Of a stretch of 60,495 nucleotides of DNA, positions 32,168 through 41,370 are shown piece after piece. This stretch comes from Staphylococcus simiae. Lineage in GTDB: Bacteria > Bacillota > Bacilli > Staphylococcales > Staphylococcaceae. A model generated the notes under the pieces. The model was not told where the DNA came from. It ran no database searches and worked only from the letters and a program-made list of their open reading frames with translations. The stretch is taken from positions 1 to 60,495 of the forward strand of contig NZ_PPQR01000078.1 of NCBI RefSeq assembly GCF_002902085.1, given 5' to 3'. How positions within the stretch are numbered: position 1 is the first letter of the stretch; the number at the start of each line of letters is the position of its first letter. A program made the translations under genes and the position numbers.

Positions 32168-32482
32168 ATGCCTAAAATTTTTGGCTCAATTATAGACTCT
32201 GAAAGTCGCTGCAAACATTACCATACGGGTTTGGATATTATTGCTATTAAATTTAAATGTTGTCAAAAATATTATCCATGCTATAAATGTCATAATGAAC
32301 ATGAATCACATCAAATTAAACGTTGGCCTGAAAGTCAATTTAATGAACATGTCATTTTTTGTGGTGCTTGCAAGCATGAAATGACGATTAATGACTATAT
32401 GCTAGTAGAAAATTGTCCTCATTGCCACAGTCATTTCAATCAAAGATGTAAGTTTCATTACCATTTATATTTTGAAATATAA
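32168..32482 (+). CDS. CHY zinc-finger protein
   Basis: A 104-residue protein with CHY-finger ligands in order: Cys-x-His-Tyr (CKHYH), CC and CYKCHNEHESH, then CGACKHEM and CPHCHSHFNQRCKFHYH, enough for three zinc ions. The CHY family (related to yeast Hot13 and plant RCHY1 ends) is thought to bind metal or assist assembly in a redox-linked way; the bacterial role is unknown. ATG 32168 follows GGAGG. It is cotranscribed with murB and ends at a strong terminator. Confidence 0.8.
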   Translation: MPKIFGSIIDSESRCKHYHTGLDIIAIKFKCCQKYYPCYKCHNEHESHQIKRWPESQFNEHVIFCGACKHEMTINDYMLVENCPHCHSHFNQRCKFHYHLYFEI

Positions 32483-32484
32483 AG

Positions 32485-32538
32485 AAGCGTGACCACTTTT
32501 TTTAGTAACTCTTGTTACAAAAGTGGCCACGCTTGTTT
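32485..32538. terminator. convergent terminator between CHY gene and sstD
   Basis: AAGCGTGACCAC and the TTTT/GTAAC part pair with GTTAC, AAAAGTGG and CCACGCTT to make a roughly 20-bp stem, with GTTTTATT on the plus side and A-rich sequence on the other. It sits directly between two converging stops. Confidence 0.85.
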
Positions 32539-32540
32539 TA

Positions 32541-33569
32541 TTATTCTACTACTTTTTCTAATTCTTCAATTTGTTTAACTGTTGTTGTTGTAGAACCAGA
32601 TGAGAAGTACCATAATTTAGGATCTAAATTATATACTTTATCTTCTTTCACAGCAGTAACATCTTTTAATACTGAATTGTTCAATGTTTTCTTAGCTGTT
32701 GATTTACCACCAATAGCTTGTCCACGGTCCATCGCTAAAATAACATCAGGATTTTCTTTATTAATATATTCATTTGAAACATTTTGACCATGAGTACTAT
32801 CACTCACATCTTTATCAACTGGTTTAAATCCTAATGTATCGAATACTAAACTACCGAAACGACCTTTAGGTCCATATGTTGATAATTCTCCTTCATTTAC
32901 TAATAAATACATTACTGATTTATCAAATTTCTTCGTTTTATCTTTCATTGAGTCAATTTTATCATCTAATTTTTTATTTAATTCTTTAGCTTTATCTTCT
33001 TTGTCGTAAATTTTACCAATGTTTGTTGTATTGCTCTTCATTGATTTTACTAATTGTTTATCATCTGAACCAACATAAACGATTTTAGCTTTAGGTGCTG
33101 CTTTTTTAAATTCGTCCATGTTTTTTTGATTAGCAGTTCTTCCTGAAATGAAAATAACTTCCGGTTTTGTTTCTGCTACTTTGTCAAAATTAACTTCTTT
33201 CAAATTACCAGTATTTGTATATTTATCTTCTTTAAAGTCACTCAAGAAATCTGGTAAAGATTTACCGCCTTCACCTTTAGGTAATGCTTTAACTTTATCA
33301 GCAAGACCCATTTCTTTCATTACATCTAAAGCACCATAATCTAATACTACAGCATTTTTAGGATTTTTTGGTACTTTTACTGTTTCATTAACGTTCTTGG
33401 CATCACTGCCATCTTTTTTCTCACCGCTAAGTTCGTAGTTGTTTTTTATTGTTACTGTATCTTTTGAATCTTTACTATCAGTGGCAGAATCTTCTTTTTC
33501 TGAATTGTTGCCACATGCTGCTAAAACTAATACTAAAGTTAATAATAAATAAAAGACTGTTTTCTTCAT
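32541..33569 (-). CDS. sstD: siderophore-binding lipoprotein SstD
   Basis: Membrane-anchored receptor of the Sst iron importer. The 342-residue protein has a signal peptide with lipobox LAAC (Cys at about 19), a charged linker and a periplasmic-binding-protein fold of the FhuD/CeuE helical-backbone type, with VVLDYGALDVMKEMGL and KPEVIFISGRT. In S. aureus, SstABCD takes up iron from catechol or catecholamine complexes. It is the last of four genes read sstA-B-C-D, 112 nt after sstC. Confidence 0.95.
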   Translation of the reverse strand: MKKTVFYLLLTLVLVLAACGNNSEKEDSATDSKDSKDTVTIKNNYELSGEKKDGSDAKNVNETVKVPKNPKNAVVLDYGALDVMKEMGLADKVKALPKGEGGKSLPDFLSDFKEDKYTNTGNLKEVNFDKVAETKPEVIFISGRTANQKNMDEFKKAAPKAKIVYVGSDDKQLVKSMKSNTTNIGKIYDKEDKAKELNKKLDDKIDSMKDKTKKFDKSVMYLLVNEGELSTYGPKGRFGSLVFDTLGFKPVDKDVSDSTHGQNVSNEYINKENPDVILAMDRGQAIGGKSTAKKTLNNSVLKDVTAVKEDKVYNLDPKLWYFSSGSTTTTVKQIEELEKVVE

Positions 33570-33681
33570 GTTATAAAGACTCTCCTTTAAAATTTTTGTC
33601 GTAGTGCAAAGTGACGTTGTGGCTTATGTAAACATATAGTTAACACTTATCATCGCATCACCCCTTCTAAAGAAATCGTTA

Positions 33682-34440
33682 TTATTTAAAATAAAGACAA
33701 ATTTTTTGATCTTTAATTTCTTCAATCTGTATGTTCATTTCATATAAATCACTTAAAACATCACTCTTAATAACATTATCTTTGACATCTGATTTTACTA
33801 ATTGGCCGTCTTTTAAGGCGATAATTTGGTCAGAATAACAAGATGCAAAGTTAATATCATGTAATACAATTACAATCGCTTTATCCATATTGTGTGCGAG
33901 CATTTGTAAAGTTTGCATAATTTGTACTGCATGTTTCATATCAAGATTATTTAATGGTTCATCTAATAAAATATATTCAGTATCTTGAGCGATAGTCATA
34001 GCAATATATGCTCGTTGACGTTGCCCACCTGACAATGTTTTAATATTACGCTCCTTAATATCATGTAATTGTAAGATATCTAACGCTTGATTCACTGCCT
34101 CATAATCCTCTTTAGTTAAGCGACCTTTTGAATATGGAAAACGGCCAAATCTAACTAATTGTTCTACTGTAATATTCATCTCAGTATGATTAGATTGTTT
34201 CAAAATAGATATCTTTTTTGATAAGTCATTATTTTTATAGTCAGACATTAATTGGCCATCAACTTCAACTTCACCATGATCAATGTCGATTAAACGGCAA
34301 ATTGCTGAAAGTAACGTACTCTTACCTGCACCATTAGGACCAATCATTGAAGTGAGACAACCTTTATGAATATCTAATGTAATATCTTTCAAAATACTAT
34401 TATTTTGTATGTTTTTCGAAAGGTTATCGACATGAATCAT
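33682..34440 (-). CDS. sstC: siderophore ABC transporter ATPase SstC
   Basis: FepC-type ATPase of 252 residues that powers the SstAB permease. Walker A GPNGAGKST (35-43), the Q-loop, signature LSGGQRQRAYIAM, Walker B YILLDEPLNNLD and the switch His in VLHDINFA are all intact. Its ATG shares one base with the sstB stop (TAATG), and AAAGGAG lies within the end of sstB, so translation is coupled. Confidence 0.95.
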   Translation of the reverse strand: MIHVDNLSKNIQNNSILKDITLDIHKGCLTSMIGPNGAGKSTLLSAICRLIDIDHGEVEVDGQLMSDYKNNDLSKKISILKQSNHTEMNITVEQLVRFGRFPYSKGRLTKEDYEAVNQALDILQLHDIKERNIKTLSGGQRQRAYIAMTIAQDTEYILLDEPLNNLDMKHAVQIMQTLQMLAHNMDKAIVIVLHDINFASCYSDQIIALKDGQLVKSDVKDNVIKSDVLSDLYEMNIQIEEIKDQKICLYFK

Positions 34441-35396
34441 TATGCATTTCTCCTTTTAATTAGTAGATATATAAAATAGCTACCGCCAATTAAGTCTATA
34501 ATTAAACTCATTTCTGTAGTGGCTTCAAATAGATTTTCAACTACCCATTGCGCACTAAACAAACTAATCCAACTCAAGAAAATTGTCGTAATTAAAATAT
34601 ATTTATGTTCATAAGTTTTCATTAATTCATGAGCTAAATTGACTGTTAATAAACCTAAAAATGTAATAGGACCTACGAGTGCGGTTGACACTGAAACAAG
34701 GATTGAAACCATAATTAGTAACAATCGTGTTAAGCGATCATATGATAATCCTAAATTAATTGCTTCATCTCTTCCTAATAACATTACATCAAGATACGGT
34801 ATGCTTATTATAGTGATGACTAACATGATTATTAAAATAATAGCTCCAAAAAATACTAATTTAGAGTTAGATGCATTAAAATTAGCAAACATACTACTTT
34901 GTACTGCTAAGAAAGATTCAGGGTCCATAATAAGTTGAATAAAACTAGTAATACTGCGGAAAAATGTACCGAGTAAGACACCAAAAAGTAAAATAAAATA
35001 CACAGAAAAATTACCCAGTTTGAAGACAACTTGAAATAAAAATAAGGCAAATAAGACCATAGTTACTAAAGTTAAAATAAAGTTTAAATAGACATTTGTC
35101 ACCCACATCGATTGCGTACCTAAGATAAAGATTGGTAATACCTTAATAAATAAATATACTGCATCTAGCCCAATAATCGATGGCGTTAGCAATCTGTTAT
35201 TAGTAATGGATTGAAATATCACAACAGAAATGGCAATTGCAGTACCTACTAATATCATTAATATTAATTTACGCAAGCGACTAGAAAATTGATATTCAAA
35301 AATTTCAAAATCTAAACCAACTAGTAGATACACCAAGCTAATGATTAGAGTGACAATAGCGAGTATCATTAACTTTTTATTATTAGTGATGTGCAT
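34440..35396 (-). CDS. sstB: siderophore ABC transporter permease SstB
   Basis: A 318-residue FecCD-type permease with about nine to ten transmembrane helices, including the ATPase-contact region LGRDEAINLGLSYD and the conserved GPITFLGLLTVNLAHEL. It should pair with SstA to form the channel. Its start lies 14 nt inside the sstA gene. Confidence 0.95.
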   Translation of the reverse strand: MHITNNKKLMILAIVTLIISLVYLLVGLDFEIFEYQFSSRLRKLILMILVGTAIAISVVIFQSITNNRLLTPSIIGLDAVYLFIKVLPIFILGTQSMWVTNVYLNFILTLVTMVLFALFLFQVVFKLGNFSVYFILLFGVLLGTFFRSITSFIQLIMDPESFLAVQSSMFANFNASNSKLVFFGAIILIIMLVITIISIPYLDVMLLGRDEAINLGLSYDRLTRLLLIMVSILVSVSTALVGPITFLGLLTVNLAHELMKTYEHKYILITTIFLSWISLFSAQWVVENLFEATTEMSLIIDLIGGSYFIYLLIKRRNA

Positions 35397-36354
35397 AATT
35401 TTTCCTACCCTTCATTAACAAGATTAGGAAAATTATAGTGCCAAAGACACCAATTGTTAATCCAATATTGATTTCATATGGATAAACAATAATTCTTCCA
35501 ATAATATCAGCAAAAAGCACAAAAATTGCTCCAAGCATCATCGTATGAGGAAGAGCATGTTTTAAATGATCTCCCCTATACATTGAAATAATATTAGGTA
35601 CTACTAAACCTAAAAATGGTAACGTTCCAACTGTAACAACGACTAAAGCAGTTATAGTAGCAGTTATAAATAAAGCTATATTAATTAACTTTTCATAGCT
35701 TAATCCTAAATTTTTAGTGAAATCTTTGCCCATTCCTACAATCGTAAAATGATTAGCAAAAAAGTAAGTCACAATTAATAAAGGTATGCTTAAATATAAA
35801 ACTTCATAACGTCCACTGGTAATAATGGCGAAGTTTCCATTCAACCAATTTCCAATACTTTGCACAGCATTCGTTCTGAGTGAAATAAAAGTAGTGAAAC
35901 TAGATACAATACCACCAATCATAATACCTAGTAATGGAACAAAAATGATATCTTTCACTTTAATAAAATCAATGATTTTAACGAATAGAAACGTACCACC
36001 AACACTACAAATCACAGCAAAGATTAATTTCACTAAAATGTGTCCTGTTGGAAAGAATAATAAAGCTATTAATATACCTAACTTCGCCCACTCCATAGTT
36101 CCAGCAGTTGTTGGACTAACAAATTTATTTTGCATCATTTGTTGCATTATCAACCCAGCTAATGCTAATGAACTACCAGAAATCAAAATACTCACTGTTC
36201 TTGGTATTCTACTAGCGAATAAAATATTGAATTGTTTACTAGAAAGATGGAATATATCAGCGAAAGATAATTCACTTACACCGATAAATAATGAGCTAAC
36301 AGTCAAGAAGATAATTAAGATAAATAATACATATCCCTTTAATAAGTATGTCAT
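35383..36354 (-). CDS. sstA: siderophore ABC transporter permease SstA
   Basis: A 323-residue FecCD-type permease, first gene of the sst operon, with about nine transmembrane helices and the family segments GSSLALAGLIMQQMMQNKFVSP and LPFLGLVVPNIISMYRGDHLKH. ATG 36354 follows AAGGGAGAAAG. A Fur box 38 nt upstream makes the operon iron-repressed. Confidence 0.95.
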   Translation of the reverse strand: MTYLLKGYVLFILIIFLTVSSLFIGVSELSFADIFHLSSKQFNILFASRIPRTVSILISGSSLALAGLIMQQMMQNKFVSPTTAGTMEWAKLGILIALLFFPTGHILVKLIFAVICSVGGTFLFVKIIDFIKVKDIIFVPLLGIMIGGIVSSFTTFISLRTNAVQSIGNWLNGNFAIITSGRYEVLYLSIPLLIVTYFFANHFTIVGMGKDFTKNLGLSYEKLINIALFITATITALVVVTVGTLPFLGLVVPNIISMYRGDHLKHALPHTMMLGAIFVLFADIIGRIIVYPYEINIGLTIGVFGTIIFLILLMKGRKNYAHH

Positions 36355-36391
36355 TTGTAAACTTTCTCCCTTAAACTAAATGATAATTCAT

Positions 36392-36410
36392 TTCAATGAT
36401 AATCATTATC
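36392..36410 (-). promoter_or_regulatory. Fur box of sstABCD
   Basis: On the minus strand GATAATGATTATCATTGAA differs from the 19-bp Fur consensus GATAATGATTATCATTATC only at the last three bases. A second partial dyad (AATGAATTATCATT) follows immediately, so two Fur dimers could bind. Confidence 0.88.
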
Positions 36411-36650
36411 ACCTATGTTAACTGCTTTGATAGCTCATTTCAATAGTAATTCAAATTTATTTTCAATTAATTTATGTTATTTTTAACATTTTGATGATAA
36501 TTAAATAAGTGTTATCGTAATGCTAATTCACTTTTATTATTATTTAACACGAATATGTATTATTTACATTTTTATTAAAATCATTTGAAACTTTTTACTG
36601 TTCTTGTGTATATATCCCAGACCCATAATTTTCAAATTTACATACAAAAA

Positions 36651-36942
36651 AGGTTCTCTCCCAAATTGGACTGATACATAATTATTTTTTAAGCCTCGCT
36701 ATGCCCAACCTGCATTGCATGAAAAAACTGGATAACCAGTTTTTCTGTGTTGGGTCCCTTCCTAGAGTGCTGTCTCAGCCTGTAGTCTTCGACTAGCACT
36801 GCTTCCCCAACTTGCACGTTACAGTAAAAATTCTATTTATAGAATTTTTCTATGTTGGGGCCCGGTCCCTCAGGAGTCTCGGCTTCAAAACAGTTTATAT
36901 ATTAAATTATTCATTTTTTATTTATCAGTCCTGAAAAATAGA
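36651..36942 (-). repeat. STAR-type composite element, minus orientation
   Basis: Both borders are present, inverted relative to the copies at 27319 and 44996: the right border at 36651-36684 and the left border at 36903-36942. Inside are two STAR modules with hairpins (AAAAACTGG...CCAGTTTTT ending GGGTCCC at 36757, and AAAAATTCT...AGAATTTTT ending TGTTGGGGCCC near 36863). A CTCAGGAGTCTCGGCT block also occurs in the 44996 element. The 36412-36650 stretch before it is AT-rich and shows nothing else. Confidence 0.8.
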
Positions 36943-36948
36943 GAAGCA

Positions 36949-37005
36949 CAAAAAACCCTCATCTAGCTAGGATAAATAATCTTTATCCACCACTAATATG
37001 AGGGT
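36949..37005 (-). terminator. nrdF terminator
   Basis: An outer stem ACCCTCAT (36955-36962 with 36998-37005) and an inner GGATAAA/TTTATCC form a two-part hairpin, followed by six T on the minus strand. Confidence 0.85.
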
Positions 37006-37023
37006 TGTTATTATTATTATTGA

Positions 37024-37992
37024 TTAATCTTCAAAATTAAAATCTTCATCTTGTAATGCTTCGACATTCAAGGCTAATACATAACCATCACCTTTAACTG
37101 AGAAAAAGTCATGATTTTTAGTTGAAGTATCTAAAGCATTTTCAATAATAGGATTAAATTCTCTCTCTTCAAAATAAGGTTCAAATCCTAAGTTAGATAA
37201 TGCTTTATTGCCGTTATATTTAACATAGTTTAACACATCTTCTGTCAAACCTATGTCATCATATAACATACCTGTATAGGATACTTCGTTTAAGTATAAA
37301 TCATCTAATAATTTGTACATTTCTTGATCAGCTTTTTGTTTTTCACTTTCAGATAATTCATTACGTAAACTTTGAGCATCTAAACCAGTGAAAACACCAT
37401 GAATCGATTCATCTAATAAAATTTTACGAATAATTTCACCTGAAGTCGTCATTTTACCTTGACCAGCTAAATATAGAGGATAATAGAACCCTGAATAGAA
37501 TAGGAATGTCTCTAGAAAGACACTTGAAACGCGTGCCATGTATTGATCATAAATTGAAGCTTCTTTACCCCATAGTTTATGGTAATTGCTTACAATTTTG
37601 TCTGATTTATATTTTAAATGTGGCTCTTCAAGTACCCACTCATCTAACAAGTAGTTCGTTTCAGCAGATGGTAATAATGTAGTAAAAATATGAGAATAAC
37701 TTTTAGCATGGATTTGTTCCATCATAGCCATGAATGAATAGACAGCTTTTTTTCTTAAGTCAGTTGTATGTAGCATAACTAAAGGCATACCATCATCTGC
37801 TTGATGTGTGTCTAAACCTGTTAATCCAGCTAAAGCTTTTTTAAATGCTTCTTGCTCTGCATGAGATAATGTTTTCCAGCTTGCGATATCTTTTGATACT
37901 TTAAATTCTGTTTCAACCCACATTTGAGAGATATTTTGTCGCCAAAACATATTTGTCATATCTTCTTGAGTATTCCAATTTACAGCTATCAT
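37024..37992 (-). CDS. nrdF: class Ib ribonucleotide reductase beta subunit
   Basis: Carries the metal centre and tyrosyl radical that start ribonucleotide reduction in the alpha subunit. In the 322-residue protein the first-half ligands fall at Asp61, Glu92 and His95 with the radical Tyr99 (EQIHAKSY), spaced as in E. coli NrdF; later ligands lie in WVLEEPHLKY and in KILLDESIHGVFTG. As a class Ib protein it should use a dimanganese centre assembled with NrdI. It follows nrdE by 102 nt that contain a hairpin. Confidence 0.96.
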   Translation of the reverse strand: MIAVNWNTQEDMTNMFWRQNISQMWVETEFKVSKDIASWKTLSHAEQEAFKKALAGLTGLDTHQADDGMPLVMLHTTDLRKKAVYSFMAMMEQIHAKSYSHIFTTLLPSAETNYLLDEWVLEEPHLKYKSDKIVSNYHKLWGKEASIYDQYMARVSSVFLETFLFYSGFYYPLYLAGQGKMTTSGEIIRKILLDESIHGVFTGLDAQSLRNELSESEKQKADQEMYKLLDDLYLNEVSYTGMLYDDIGLTEDVLNYVKYNGNKALSNLGFEPYFEEREFNPIIENALDTSTKNHDFFSVKGDGYVLALNVEALQDEDFNFED

Positions 37993-38040
37993 GAATATAA
38001 TTTCCTCCTATATGTAAATCACTAATAACAAGACATTTCA

Positions 38041-38076
38041 ACATCACCATCTACAGTTTCATTGTAATGGTGATGT
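38041..38076 (-). other. hairpin between nrdE and nrdF
   Basis: ACATCACCAT (38041-38050) pairs perfectly with ATGGTGATGT (38067-38076), extended inside by TACA/TGTA. On the minus strand no T run follows, so it is more likely an RNA processing or stability element than a terminator. Confidence 0.6.
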
Positions 38077-38094
38077 CTATTCGTCTTTATATGT

Positions 38095-40200
38095 TTATAT
38101 TGCACAACTTGTACATTCTTCAACACTTAATAACTTGTTACGAGTATAATACAATGATTTCAAGCCTTTATGATGCGCATAGACATATAAACGAGCAAGT
38201 TCACGTGTAGATATTTCTGAATTTACATAAAGAATTGTTGAAATACCTTGGTCAACGTGTGTTTGAATTGTTGAAATTAAGTCAATTAATTTCATTTGAT
38301 CCGTATTAAATGCTGATTTATAGTACCACATTGTTTGTGGTGATAAAAATGGCATTGGATAAAATGTCTCAGCATTACCATAAGTACGACGTTCAATTTG
38401 ATCAACGATTGGCATTACTGAACTTGTTGCATTTTGAACATAAGAAATACTTTGAGTTGGGGCAATTGCTAATCTATAAGCATGATATAAACCATATTGC
38501 TGAACATCTTGTTGTAATTTTTTCCAATCTTCAGCTGTTGGAATATCCATATGTGCAAAAAGTTGACGTACTTTATCATATTGAGGTTCAAAGTTCTGAG
38601 ATGTATAGAAGTCAAAATATTTACCATTGGCATAATCAGATTTATCAAAGTCTTTATATTTAACACCACGTTCTTTGGCAATTTGCATTGAACGTTCAAT
38701 AGAATAATAATTCATCATCATAAAGAAGATATTAGCAAAGTCTTTTGCTTCTTCTGATTCATAACCAATACTGTTTTTAGCTAAGTAACCATGTAAGTTC
38801 ATAACACCTAAACCAACAGAATGTAATTCACTATTAGCTTTTCTAACTCCTGGTGCATTTTGAATATTAGCTTCATCACTTACAACCGTCAAAGCGTCCA
38901 TTCCTGTATGCACTGAATCTCTAAATTTTTCAGATTCCATCACGTTCACAATATTTAAAGATCCTAAATTACATGAAATATCTCGTTTAATCTCATCTTC
39001 AATTCCATAATCATTAATAATTGACGTTTCTTGTAATTGGAAAATTTCAGTACATAAATTACTCATCTTAATTTGACCAATATTAGAATTGGCATGTACT
39101 TTATTAGCATTATCTTTAAACATTAAGTATGGATAGCCAGATTGTAATTGTGTTTGAGCAATTAGATTCAACATTTCACGAGCATCTTTTTTCTTCTTAT
39201 CGACATTTGGATTTTGAACCATATCGTCATAATATTTATCAAGATCGATATCATCTAACGTGACACCATATTCTTGTTTAACTGTATGTGGTGCAAACAT
39301 ATAAAAATCTTTGCCTTCTTTAGCTAAATCAAAGAATTTAGAAGGAACAATTAAACCAGTTGAAATCGTTGATAAACGTAAATCTTCATCTGCATTTACT
39401 TTTTTAGTATCTAAAAATTCTTCGACATCATAGTGGAAAATATTTAAATAAACAGCACCAGCACCTGGTCGTTGTCCTAATTGATCAGCATAACTAAATC
39501 CGCCTTCTAATGACTTCGCAACAGGTAATACGCCTTTAGCTACACCTTTAATACCTTTTATCGCTTCGCCACGTGCACGCAATTTAGATAAATTAATGGC
39601 AACACCACCACCAATTTTACTTAATTGTTTAGCTGTTGAATCAATAAAGTTAATTGAATTCAAGCTGTCATCTACTTCTAATAAGAAACATGACACTAAT
39701 TCACCACGACGTGCTCGTCCAGCATTTAAGAATGTTGGTGTTGCTGGTTGGTAACGCTGTTCAACCATTGCAGAAATAAATTGTTTAGCTTGCTCTTTAT
39801 CACCATTTGCTAAATATAAAGCAACAATTGCTACATGTTGATTATAGTCTTCTAAATATTGACTTTTATCGTTTGTTTTTAAAGCATAATCTTTAAAGAA
39901 TTTACTTGCTGACATGTAACTCGCAAAGGTAAATGGAATTGATTTAGCATAGTCTGTAATCTCAACTAAATCTTCTTCGCTATAAATTTCAAAAACATTA
40001 AAGTAGAAATCATTATCAACTAAATAATGTAATCGTTCAATTTCACTGTCAAAGAAAATTGTCTTATCGTGAATTTCTTCAAGATATACACTTAATGCTT
40101 CTTGATCTTTATCTAAACTAAAGAAACCATTTTCTTGTCGTTTAGTTACCTCATTATTTAATTCAATATGATTGTACTTTTTCTCGTCCATGGTTTTCAT
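38095..40200 (-). CDS. nrdE: class Ib ribonucleotide reductase alpha subunit
   Basis: Catalytic subunit that reduces ribonucleoside diphosphates under aerobic conditions. The 701-residue protein has the active-site [13 protein letters not shown] and the NLCTEIFQ region, the [11 protein letters not shown] segment, and the C-terminal shuttle pair CTSC (696 and 699) re-reduced by a redoxin. No N-terminal ATP-cone is present, as usual for class Ib. The start lies 38 nt inside nrdI with AAGGTGGG upstream, so the two are coupled; a second ATG three codons later is possible. Confidence 0.97.
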   Translation of the reverse strand: MKTMDEKKYNHIELNNEVTKRQENGFFSLDKDQEALSVYLEEIHDKTIFFDSEIERLHYLVDNDFYFNVFEIYSEEDLVEITDYAKSIPFTFASYMSASKFFKDYALKTNDKSQYLEDYNQHVAIVALYLANGDKEQAKQFISAMVEQRYQPATPTFLNAGRARRGELVSCFLLEVDDSLNSINFIDSTAKQLSKIGGGVAINLSKLRARGEAIKGIKGVAKGVLPVAKSLEGGFSYADQLGQRPGAGAVYLNIFHYDVEEFLDTKKVNADEDLRLSTISTGLIVPSKFFDLAKEGKDFYMFAPHTVKQEYGVTLDDIDLDKYYDDMVQNPNVDKKKKDAREMLNLIAQTQLQSGYPYLMFKDNANKVHANSNIGQIKMSNLCTEIFQLQETSIINDYGIEDEIKRDISCNLGSLNIVNVMESEKFRDSVHTGMDALTVVSDEANIQNAPGVRKANSELHSVGLGVMNLHGYLAKNSIGYESEEAKDFANIFFMMMNYYSIERSMQIAKERGVKYKDFDKSDYANGKYFDFYTSQNFEPQYDKVRQLFAHMDIPTAEDWKKLQQDVQQYGLYHAYRLAIAPTQSISYVQNATSSVMPIVDQIERRTYGNAETFYPMPFLSPQTMWYYKSAFNTDQMKLIDLISTIQTHVDQGISTILYVNSEISTRELARLYVYAHHKGLKSLYYTRNKLLSVEECTSCAI

Positions 40201-40561
40201 TCAAATTACCCACCTTGTTCTTAAATTCTATAACATCGTTATTCGTTCCATGCAATTCAAACTTCATTAATAAAGGGACATTATATTGTTCTGAAATTGT
40301 GCGTCCTGCTTTAGCGAAATTTTGTCCCCAATTTCGATTGCCACTAGCAGCCACACCTACTAAATTTTGATGATTTACTTCTAAAAAAGATTGTACTGGG
40401 TTTGGAACTTCTCCAAATCCAATAGTGCCGGTAACAATAATAAACGGTTCATTTATCACTTCTGTACAATTACTTTGCGTAATTTCTAGCGCGTCTGTAA
40501 TTTCAGCCCGTTTAATGAATCTACGAACATTGCCAGTAAATGAAAAATAAATAACTTTCAT
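40163..40561 (-). CDS. nrdI: flavodoxin-like NrdI
   Basis: A 132-residue flavoprotein that supplies the oxidant for assembly of the dimanganese-tyrosyl radical cofactor in NrdF. The FMN loop [11 protein letters not shown] near residues 6-16 and the [15 protein letters not shown] segment ([12 protein letters not shown]) are present. ATG 40561 follows GGAAGGTGA. It heads nrdIEF, which is read from a promoter about 400 nt upstream. Confidence 0.95.
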   Translation of the reverse strand: MKVIYFSFTGNVRRFIKRAEITDALEITQSNCTEVINEPFIIVTGTIGFGEVPNPVQSFLEVNHQNLVGVAASGNRNWGQNFAKAGRTISEQYNVPLLMKFELHGTNNDVIEFKNKVGNLNENHGREKVQSY

Positions 40562-40624
40562 TGGATCACCTTCCTTCCGCCAACCTTCTTAAATATAAGT
40601 AACTTGACTAATTAAAAAATGCTT

Positions 40625-40738
40625 AAACAACATAACATCATACTGTTGTTTGTAGCATCCTATCATTAACTAATGAAGCTACTCATTTTCTCAAATACAA
40701 ACTTTCTACTATAAGTTGATATTTGAGAAAATAGTAGC
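40625..40738 (-). other. structured leader of nrdIEF
   Basis: In the minus-strand transcript the order is as follows. A 19-bp hairpin comes first (plus 40678-40697 with 40720-40738, one bulged base). A smaller CATTA/TAATG hairpin follows, with GTAGC...GCTAC able to pair around it. Then comes an 8-bp stem AAACAACA/TGTTGTTT (40625-40632 with 40644-40651), with TTTTTT 5 nt after it. The 3' arm of the big hairpin includes the GTAGC of the second, so the two folds compete. The rest of 40739-40917 is AT-rich leader. Confidence 0.55.
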
Positions 40739-40917
40739 CAATAGTAAGTAAACTTATTTCACCACAACATATTGTTGTGAATAACTCATAATATTTACAT
40801 CATACCTTACTACACTTTTCCGAAAATATTACTATATAATTGATAAATTTTATGATTATCAAGTGTTAATTTACCTTTTAAAGTAATTTATGCAAAAATA
40901 AATGTCTTACCATTCAA

Positions 40918-40965
40918 ACACAAGATATTGTGTCTCTTTTAAATTACTAACACTATATTATGTGT
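40918..40965 (-). promoter_or_regulatory. tandem NrdR boxes
   Basis: Two 16-bp sites of the ACAC-N8-GTGT type, ACACAAGATATTGTGT (40918-40933) and ACACTATATTATGTGT (40950-40965), start 32 nt apart, three helical turns. This spacing and sequence match paired boxes for the NrdR repressor of ribonucleotide reductase genes. They lie just downstream of the -10, where binding would block initiation. Confidence 0.85.
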
Positions 40966-40968
40966 TTC

Positions 40969-40997
40969 ATTATACATAAGAGCCCAGCTTATTTAAA
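40969..40997 (-). promoter_or_regulatory. nrdIEF promoter
   Basis: On the minus strand TTTAAA (40992-40997), a 17-nt spacer and a perfect TATAAT (40969-40974). The start would fall near 40962, in the first NrdR box met by the polymerase, leaving a leader of about 400 nt before nrdI. Confidence 0.7.
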
Positions 40998-41250
40998 GTC
41001 CATTTTTCAGGATGAATGTTCGTAAAAAGTCTTAATCACGCACCAATACTAAACTACATTTATTTTTGTCTAAAATAAAAATTTTTTAGGGGTATAATAC
41101 TTGCTTTTTGATAAATTGCCAGTAATCCAATCATAGCAATGAAATGACAAATTATCTCGATATATTAAACACAATTATTTGTTAGTCAACTCGTTGATAA
41201 CACAAACATTCTTTCTCTAATACATACTTAAACTTCCGTCAATATAAATA

Positions 41251-41264
41251 AGAACATTTGTTCG
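41251..41264 (+). promoter_or_regulatory. candidate LexA box upstream of eamA
   Basis: AGAACATTTGTTCG is one base from the perfect LexA palindrome, as good a match as the uvrBA box. It lies 107 nt before the eamA start and about 680 nt upstream of nrdI on the other strand. A TGC-TAATAT extended -10 (about 41330-41338) serves eamA but is some 65-70 nt downstream, so either another promoter is involved or the site is not used. Confidence 0.5.
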
Positions 41265-41370
41265 TATTTATTATTATAAGACATTTCCCTAAAATTTCAA
41301 CTGTTTATGCAGATTTAATTGTTTTATGCTAATATATATACATTAATTTTATATAAAAGAGGCGATAAAA

